A stretch of DNA of 9,186 bases from a halophilic archaeon J07HX64 (GTDB lineage Archaea; Halobacteriota; Halobacteria; Halobacteriales; Haloarculaceae), in NCBI GenBank assembly GCA_000416085.1, contig KE356579.1:2116628-2125813 (forward strand). Reading direction: 5' to 3'. The notes beneath the pieces are model-generated. The model was not told the DNA's origin, made no database searches, and was given only the letters and a program-made list of their open reading frames with translations. A program made the translations under genes and the position numbers. This document shows positions 5,958 through 9,186 of the stretch, one piece after another (the stretch's first letter is position 1; each line of letters starts with the position of its first letter).

Positions 5958-6263
5958 ATGAAGGAGTTCGATGGGCTCGACCTCCAGTCGGTCGAGGATC
6001 AACTCGATACCGGTGGTGAGGGACCACCCGCGAGCGACCGGGTTGTCCTCGACGTGCTCGACGGGACAACCGACCCGGAGGAGTGGGTCCAACTCGTCGC
6101 CTCGGGCGCCGCGCTCGTGTTGCACATCGACGGCGACCTGAACGAACTTGCCGCCGGGTTCGCGCGCGATATCCGCGACGGCGGCGGCAGTTTGATGCAC
6201 TTTCGCGGGTTTCTGGTCGTCACCCCGGCGGCTGTCGACATCGACGCCGAACGACTGGAGTGA
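5958..6263 (+). CDS. Small conserved haloarchaeal protein (DUF5779-like, 101 aa)
   Basis: The sequence pattern (VVLDVLDGTTDPEEW, HIDGDLNELAAGFARDIRD, GGSLMHFRGFLVVTPAAVDI) matches what I recall of a small, widely conserved haloarchaeal family, tentatively DUF5779; the Pfam name is from memory. The function is unknown. The alternation of hydrophobic strands and short helices suggests a compact alpha/beta domain. It is acidic, soluble and has no signal peptide. The ATG at 5958 is preferred because a TATA-like T-run lies 27 bases upstream and because the protein then begins MKEFDGLDLQ, close to its relatives. The in-frame ATG at 5943 would add five residues (MREAC). It is divergent from the membrane-protein gene and converges on the phosphodiesterase-like gene, so it is probably monocistronic. 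Confidence 0.82.
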   Translation: MKEFDGLDLQSVEDQLDTGGEGPPASDRVVLDVLDGTTDPEEWVQLVASGAALVLHIDGDLNELAAGFARDIRDGGGSLMHFRGFLVVTPAAVDIDAERLE

Positions 6264-6289
6264 ACCCGACCTGGGCACAGAACCGGGTC

Positions 6290-6445
6290 AGAGCAGGACC
6301 GAGAGTCGGGAGTCAGTATCGAGGGCAGGGTCAGGTCAATATTGAGTGCAGAGTCGAGAGTCGAAGTTGAACTCGAACCCGAACGCAGAGTCGAGAGCCA
6401 ACATCGAACTCGGCATCAGAGTCGGCATCCGCTGGTGCACGCGAG
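6290..6445. repeat. GAGTCG-rich degenerate tandem repeats in a convergent spacer
   Basis: The 190-base gap between two convergent genes is filled with short repeats. The 13-mer GCAGAGTCGAGAG occurs at 6348-6360 and 6385-6397 (period 37), and AACTCGGCATC/GAGTCGGCATC occur about 12 bases apart near 6407-6430. Related GAGAGTCGGGAGTC strings lie near 6301-6314. No coding sense is apparent. The spacer must contain the transcription ends of both flanking genes, but I see no strong hairpin or poly-T tract. Confidence 0.65.
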
Positions 6446-6453
6446 TCACCCGG

Positions 6454-7725
6454 TCACTCGACGCGACACTCGAGTTCGAGACCGGCGTGGTCGGAGACGT
6501 AGTTCGGCACGTCGGAGGTGGCCCAGAACTCGCGGGTGTTCGTCTTTCCGCGCCAGAAGTGTCGCCGGCGGATCTGTTCGACGTCGAGTTCGAACGCGTG
6601 TTCGGGCTGTGGCTCCTCGATGAGGATGTAGTCGATACGGCGGTCGGGTACGTCGGCGTAGTCACACCGCTCGCCGTGGTCCTCGAGGTAGTTCGGGTTG
6701 ACCGGGTCGATCTTCGCCCGTTCCATCCCGCCGGGCGGGCCGTGTTCGATGTAGGTGGTTCCAACCTCGCCGCCGTGTCGCTCCCAGGCGTCGTACAGCG
6801 AACACTCCGAGAGGAACTCCCCGAACAGTTCGTTCTCGGTCAGGTCCCGCTCGGCGATTGTCCCCGGGTCCTGTGCGTTCAGATTGAAATCGCCGGCGAC
6901 GATGGTGACGTTCTCCTCACTGCCTGCCTCCCGGACGAACGCCGAGAGTGTCTCGAGCTGGCGTGCCCGGTACTCCTCGATGCTCGCCGAGTCGGCAAAC
7001 GGGATGTCGGCGGGGTCGAGGTTGAGGTCACCGCCGTGCAACAGGTGGGTGGTGAACACATCGACACTACCCGGACCGATGTCCACCTCGATGTGCTGTG
7101 CACCCTTGTTGGCGTAGAAATCGGCATCTCGCAGCGAGTTTCCCCGGTCGTCGAACCCCACCTCAGAGCTGTCGAGAATGGAGTTGTCGTTCGCGGTGAG
7201 CGTGTAGAGCCCGCTGTGTTTCGAGGGCAGGTCGAGTCGCTCCAGCGGAACCGAACCGGGACCGGCGTGACTGTCGGTGATACTGTCGACCTGTTCTGCC
7301 AGCCTCTCGCGGGTTTCCCGCCGAAACACCTCACACAGCGCGACAATGTCGTAGTTGCTCTCGTCGAGCGCACGACACAGGTCCCGGGTGCGTCCCTCAA
7401 GATCCGGCATCCGGCCGATTGTCCCGGGTGAGACACTGCCGAGCGGACCGAACTCCACCTCCGGCAGGTCGACACCGTCGAGCAGCCACGTGTTGTAGAA
7501 CAGGAACGTCAGGTTCTCCTCGCCGCCGAACGGGGAGATGCCACCAGGCAACCCAAAGGAACTGACGTTTCGAGCGGTGCTGGCGGCGGCCTCGTACCAC
7601 CGTGAGAGACCGCCGGTCCCGGTTGCCTCACCCTCTGTGGTCACGTCGCTGTCACCGTCGGCGTCGTCGAACCCATCCCTGTCCGTGCCACCGTCGGTGA
7701 GTCGGCGCCCCCTCTCCATTGTCAC
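6454..7725 (-). CDS. Endonuclease/exonuclease/phosphatase-family hydrolase, sphingomyelinase-like (423 aa)
   Basis: Metal-dependent phosphodiesterase of the EEP (DNase I-like) fold. Visible catalytic landmarks are FYNTWLL with N78, the metal-binding E132 in DIVALCEVF, H227 in FTTHLLHG, the D279/N281 pair in VAGDFNLN, D365 in RIDYILI, and the terminal SDH with D412 and H413. The ANKGAQHIEVDIG stretch before the His resembles the bacterial-type neutral sphingomyelinase branch, but the substrate is unknown. Residues 1-40 are a Gly/Asp/Thr-rich disordered segment without signal peptide, lipobox or twin-arginine motif, so the enzyme appears to stay inside the cell. The GTG at 7725 is chosen because GGAGG lies six bases upstream; an ATG two codons later (7719) is the alternative. 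An 82-base gap with its own promoter elements separates it from the regulator gene upstream. Confidence 0.9.
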   Translation of the reverse strand: MTMERGRRLTDGGTDRDGFDDADGDSDVTTEGEATGTGGLSRWYEAAASTARNVSSFGLPGGISPFGGEENLTFLFYNTWLLDGVDLPEVEFGPLGSVSPGTIGRMPDLEGRTRDLCRALDESNYDIVALCEVFRRETRERLAEQVDSITDSHAGPGSVPLERLDLPSKHSGLYTLTANDNSILDSSEVGFDDRGNSLRDADFYANKGAQHIEVDIGPGSVDVFTTHLLHGGDLNLDPADIPFADSASIEEYRARQLETLSAFVREAGSEENVTIVAGDFNLNAQDPGTIAERDLTENELFGEFLSECSLYDAWERHGGEVGTTYIEHGPPGGMERAKIDPVNPNYLEDHGERCDYADVPDRRIDYILIEEPQPEHAFELDVEQIRRRHFWRGKTNTREFWATSDVPNYVSDHAGLELECRVE

Positions 7726-7731
7726 CGCGAC

Positions 7732-7736
7732 CCTCC
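7732..7736 (-). promoter_or_regulatory. Shine-Dalgarno GGAGG deciding the GTG start at 7725
   Basis: The minus strand reads GGAGGGTCGCGGTGACAATG. The GGAGG is six bases from the GTG at 7725 and twelve from the ATG at 7719, so the GTG has the better spacing. Confidence 0.55.
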
Positions 7737-7765
7737 GGCGGTCCCGCCTGTCGAACAGCTCATGC

Positions 7766-7793
7766 GTGTATTTCCAAAATCGCGGATTTATGC
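7766..7793 (-). promoter_or_regulatory. Promoter region with a palindrome for the phosphodiesterase-like gene
   Basis: The A/T-rich minus-strand stretch contains two TATA-like elements, GCATAAATCC (near 7785-7794) and GGAAATAC (near 7767-7774). The second would start a leader of roughly 18 bases that contains the GGAGG. A perfect inverted repeat AAATC-GCG-GATTT (plus strand, 7777-7789) overlaps them. The hexamer ATGCGT occurs on the plus strand on both sides, at 7762-7767 and 7790-7795. The layout is that of an operator over a promoter. Confidence 0.45.
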
Positions 7794-7807
7794 GTACCGG
7801 TTTCCCA

Positions 7808-8098
7808 TCACTCGATTCTGAACTCCGGTTCGGTCAGCGCCTGACTCCGACATTCGGGACACCGACTCGGACGGTTCGCCGGGTCGTCGAACCTGTCGAA
7901 CCCGCAGTCGCGACAGGTCGGCGGCGCGACCAGCAGTTCCTCGGCCGTCGGCGCCAGCGAACGGGCGACGTGACGCACGTGGTCGAGCGCCTCCGTCGTC
8001 TGTACGTCGAACTCCTTCGCCAGCGCGCTCGCGGGCAGTGCGTCCTCGCGCAATCGGTCTGCCATCCGCTCGCGCGTCGTCTGGTCGGCTTCACGCAT
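7808..8098 (-). CDS. HTH/zinc-ribbon regulatory protein (COG3357-like, 96 aa)
   Basis: Predicted DNA-binding regulator made of an N-terminal helix-turn-helix domain (about residues 5-50, with LPASALAKEFDVQTTEALDHVRHV as the winged-helix core, split LPASALAKEFDV / QTTEALDHVRHV) and a C-terminal zinc ribbon with C62-x2-C65 and C80-x2-C83. The same architecture is described for COG3357; its targets are unknown. The ATG at 8098 is preferred because a TATA-like GGGTTTGC is centred 27 bases upstream. The frame stays open to an ATG at 8152, but those 18 extra residues (including WRLRTDG) lie upstream of the predicted transcript start and lack family character. It sits between the methyltransferase and the phosphodiesterase-like gene on the same strand, with gaps of 165 and 82 bases. 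Autoregulation or control of the downstream gene through the palindrome at 7777-7789 is an untested possibility. Confidence 0.87.
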   Translation of the reverse strand: MREADQTTRERMADRLREDALPASALAKEFDVQTTEALDHVRHVARSLAPTAEELLVAPPTCRDCGFDRFDDPANRPSRCPECRSQALTEPEFRIE

Positions 8099-8120
8099 AC
8101 CATCGGTACGGAGCCTCCAA

Positions 8121-8128
8121 GCAAACCC
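8121..8128 (-). promoter_or_regulatory. TATA-like element for the HTH/zinc-ribbon gene
   Basis: Minus-strand GGGTTTGC is centred near 8125, 27 bases before the ATG at 8098. It implies a leaderless transcript and makes the upstream ATG at 8152 unlikely. Confidence 0.45.
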
Positions 8129-8155
8129 GTTTCGAACGTCTGTCTCACACACGAC

Positions 8156-8179
8156 GACACGGGTCGCTTCGCTCGTGTC
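8156..8179 (-). terminator. Inverted repeat downstream of the methyltransferase gene
   Basis: The arms are GACACGGG (8156-8163) and CTCGTGTC (8172-8179) on the plus strand, with an 8-base loop; seven of eight positions pair and the last is G-T (A-C on the minus-strand RNA). It lies about 85-110 bases after the methyltransferase stop and 58 bases before the regulator ATG. It could be a 3' hairpin of the former or an upstream element of the latter. No U-run follows. Confidence 0.25.
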
Positions 8180-8263
8180 TCCGGGTGGGGTCTGCGAAGA
8201 CTCCGGCGACGACTCACTCGGCCCGCTAACGACAGTCCGGCCGAGAGCAGTCCGACGCCACGC

Positions 8264-8977
8264 TCACGCCGGCAGACCGAGTCGGAGGCTGTACATCCCT
8301 CCGGTGTCGCTGCGCTCGCCGATCTCCTCTCGCACGCGCTCGATGTGGTCTCGGAGCGCCGACGCGAGGGGGTCCGGGAGCGACTCGGCGTGGTCGCTCG
8401 CGATCTCGGCGTGTGCATCGAGCAACTCCGCCGTCCACGGCACCGGGTCGAGCAGTGTCGTCGTCTCTGTGTGTTCCCAACCCGCCGCCTCGAACAGCCC
8501 CCGGAGGTGCGCGCTCGGATAGAAGCTGTAGGTCGGTTCGCCCTCGACCAGTTCGGAGACGGCGTTGCCGGCACCGAACAACGCACGCGTGTCCCCGTCC
8601 GGAACCGGTCCGTAGTCGTCGACGACGACGGTACCACCGGGAGCGGTCACGCGGGTCAGTTCCTCGACGATAGCTGCCGCGTCGGTCGTGGGCACGACGT
8701 TGAACAGCGCGTGAGCGGTCACCACCTCGACGGCGTCGTCCGGGAGCGGAATCGCCCGGAGATCGGCCTGTAGCGTCACGACACCGTCACCAGGGAACTG
8801 CTCGCGAACCTCGGTGGCGTGTTCCCGCTCGTTCGTGACGGCATAAACCGGACTGGCGACGCCAGCCCGGAGCGCTGCGGTGGCACCCCCCGCCCCGGCG
8901 CCTGCCTCCAGCGCCGCCCGGCCCACTGTCGGGACACCTGCGAGCGAATCGGTCAGTGTGTCGGGGATGTCGTCCAT
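8264..8977 (-). CDS. Class I SAM-dependent methyltransferase (237 aa)
   Basis: Rossmann-fold methyltransferase using S-adenosylmethionine; the acceptor cannot be told. Motif I is ALEAGAGAGGAT (residues 22-33). The second-strand region is VYAVTNERE, which has Asn-Glu where an acidic residue commonly binds the ribose. LQADLRAIPLPDDAVEVVTA follows (split as LQADLRAIPL / PDDAVEVVTA), and the post-motif strand is TAPGGTVVVDDYG. The C-terminal half (YSFYPSAHLRGLFEAAGWE onward) is helical and likely shapes the acceptor pocket. The general pattern is that of the UbiE/COQ5-like group with broad small-molecule substrates. The protein is soluble and acidic. The ATG at 8977 is supported by a TATA-like TTTTTA centred about 26 bases upstream. 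The closest downstream gene on the same strand is the HTH/zinc-ribbon regulator, 165 bases away with its own promoter, so they are probably separate transcripts. Confidence 0.9.
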   Translation of the reverse strand: MDDIPDTLTDSLAGVPTVGRAALEAGAGAGGATAALRAGVASPVYAVTNEREHATEVREQFPGDGVVTLQADLRAIPLPDDAVEVVTAHALFNVVPTTDAAAIVEELTRVTAPGGTVVVDDYGPVPDGDTRALFGAGNAVSELVEGEPTYSFYPSAHLRGLFEAAGWEHTETTTLLDPVPWTAELLDAHAEIASDHAESLPDPLASALRDHIERVREEIGERSDTGGMYSLRLGLPA

Positions 8978-8999
8978 ATCGGCTGGCTTGCACGGGCAG

Positions 9000-9005
9000 T
9001 AAAAA
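9000..9005 (-). promoter_or_regulatory. TATA-like element for the methyltransferase gene
   Basis: The minus strand reads CATTTTTACTG, with TTTTTA centred about 26 bases before the ATG at 8977. This is the clearest archaeal promoter in the window and points to a leaderless mRNA. Confidence 0.65.
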
Positions 9006-9096
9006 TGTTCGGTTCTCTCTCACTCCGTGAAACCGGGCACGCCACAGTCTCACGTCGACACTCGTCGGCGGACGACGATGCTACAGACGACGACAG

Positions 9097-9168
9097 TTCC
9101 GAGGGTGCCGGTGACAGACGGCGATTCCGGAGGATGCCGGTGACAGATAGCGAGAGTTCCAGAGGAGG
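9097..9168. repeat. Short degenerate direct repeats at the right edge
   Basis: Three units begin TTCC at 9097, 9125 and 9157. The first two share TGCCGGTGACAGA (9106-9118 and 9135-9147, 29 bases apart); the third is more degenerate. No convincing coding frame covers the stretch. It may be part of a longer repeat tract or the upstream region of a gene beyond the window. Confidence 0.6.
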
Positions 9169-9186
9169 ATGATGAGAGGCGGCGAC

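Noticed and set aside
6346..7431. Plus-strand open frame (361 codons) opposite the EEP hydrolase
   Set aside because: It begins in repeat DNA and mirrors the minus-strand hydrolase, whose catalytic motifs are complete.
7538..8773. Plus-strand open frame (411 codons) spanning the regulator and methyltransferase
   Set aside because: It crosses three minus-strand genes and their promoters and has a basic composition unlike haloarchaeal proteins.
8971..8979. ATATGGACG at the methyltransferase start, matching the string in the glpA and glpB insertions
   Set aside because: A single 9-base match containing the start codon is expected by chance and has no surrounding similarity.
9169..9186. Possible plus-strand gene start (ATG ATG after GAGGAGG) at the right edge
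   Set aside because: Only a few codons are visible and the purine run abuts the ATG with almost no spacing, so it cannot be told from chance.

Overview
This window reads as chromosomal DNA of an extremely halophilic archaeon (class Halobacteria). The G+C content is high and the predicted proteins are strongly acidic. Several genes look leaderless, with a T-rich TATA-like element centred about 27 bases before the start codon. The protein families (divergent GlpA/GlpB, a COG3357-type HTH/zinc-ribbon protein, small halophile-specific proteins) also fit. No rRNA, tRNA, CRISPR array, transposase or phage gene was seen.

Layout from left to right. Positions 1-1243 (minus) hold most of a pyridine nucleotide-disulfide oxidoreductase related to mycothione reductase and dihydrolipoyl dehydrogenase, cut by the window edge. 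It is divergent from a small acidic hypothetical gene (1440-1808, plus). Positions 1965-5086 (minus) hold a translationally coupled glpA-glpB pair resembling two subunits of anaerobic glycerol-3-phosphate dehydrogenase. Next come a 97-residue three-helix membrane protein (5283-5576, minus) and a 381-base gene-free stretch with a 57-bp tandem duplication. A small conserved haloarchaeal protein follows (5958-6263, plus). It converges across a second repeat-rich spacer on an endonuclease/exonuclease/phosphatase-fold enzyme with sphingomyelinase-like features (6454-7725, minus). Upstream of that on the same strand are an HTH/zinc-ribbon regulator (7808-8098) and a SAM-dependent methyltransferase (8264-8977). 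The right edge carries a short direct-repeat tract.

How the genes fit together: glpA and glpB clearly form one operon. The remaining genes are mostly single units with their own promoters, so a common pathway is not evident. The reductase probably acts in thiol redox balance or oxidises a dihydrolipoyl-type substrate.

The most notable point is the glpAB pair. GlpA is alignable with its family from end to end but differs at several positions that are nearly invariant in working glycerol-3-phosphate dehydrogenases. It also lacks one of the four Cys of its C-terminal [2Fe-2S] motif. Both subunits carry low-complexity insertions, and no glpC or glpK lies next to them in the window. This suggests a repurposed or decaying GlpAB-like flavoenzyme. 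Family comparisons were made from memory, not by alignment searches.
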